Assembly (NCBI GenBank): GCA_946183755.1
Contig: CAMHCZ010000110.1
Location: 1-6,162, forward strand
DNA length: 6,162 nt
Source of the DNA: an uncultured bacterium
GTDB taxonomy: Bacteria > Bacteroidota > Bacteroidia > Bacteroidales > Paludibacteraceae
Direction: 5' to 3'
Shown in pieces: positions 6,153 through 6,162 of this stretch. The notes under the pieces were generated by a model. It worked only from the letters and a program-made list of their open reading frames with translations. It was not told the origin of the DNA and did not search any database. Made by a program: the position numbers and the translations under genes. Every line of letters begins with the position of its first letter. Position 1 is the first letter of the stretch.

Positions 6153-6162
6153 ATATCCAAAA

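Overview
The window looks like a chromosomal segment from a Bacteroidales bacterium, most likely Prevotella or a close relative. The evidence is AT-rich leaders without Shine-Dalgarno sites in front of most genes, two promoters matching the Bacteroidetes TTTG / TAnnTTTG pattern, Bacteroidetes-style secreted multidomain proteins, and housekeeping proteins of typical Bacteroidetes form. The genus is an inference from overall feel; no rRNA or tRNA gene is present to confirm it.

Layout. Positions 1-2936 (minus strand) hold two secreted-protein genes in one apparent operon. The upstream gene (2936-1083) encodes a complete 617-residue modular protein: signal peptide, beta-rich N-terminal region, two copies of a Bacteroidetes beta-sandwich module, an InlB-like divergent repeat and a fibronectin type III domain. 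Nineteen bases later a second gene begins (1063) and runs off the left edge. Its 354 visible residues have a signal peptide and a domain resembling the N-terminal part of large DUF11/DUF3344-type surface or fimbrial-like proteins. Positions 2937-3165 are a divergent intergenic region with one promoter facing each way and an AT-rich inverted repeat.

Positions 3166-4460 (plus strand) hold a tight two-gene operon: bcp, a PrxQ-type thiol peroxidase, and nfo, endonuclease IV, separated by only 2 bases. One removes peroxides and the other repairs abasic and oxidised DNA ends, so together they look like a small oxidative-damage unit. Positions 4461-4661 are a convergent intergenic region with two inverted copies of a roughly 21-22 base GGTTCG...CTCACCAACC element and a weak terminator-like hairpin. 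Positions 6152-4662 (minus strand) encode a bifunctional NAD(P)H-hydrate repair enzyme (epimerase plus dehydratase), essentially complete, with only 10 bases of its upstream region visible.

The secreted-protein half is visibly poorer in G+C than the housekeeping half. The housekeeping genes are ordinary. The part worth following up is the secreted pair, whose function and export route cannot be settled from this window, and the repeat element between nfo and the hydrate-repair gene. I found no CRISPR array, transposase, tRNA or rRNA.
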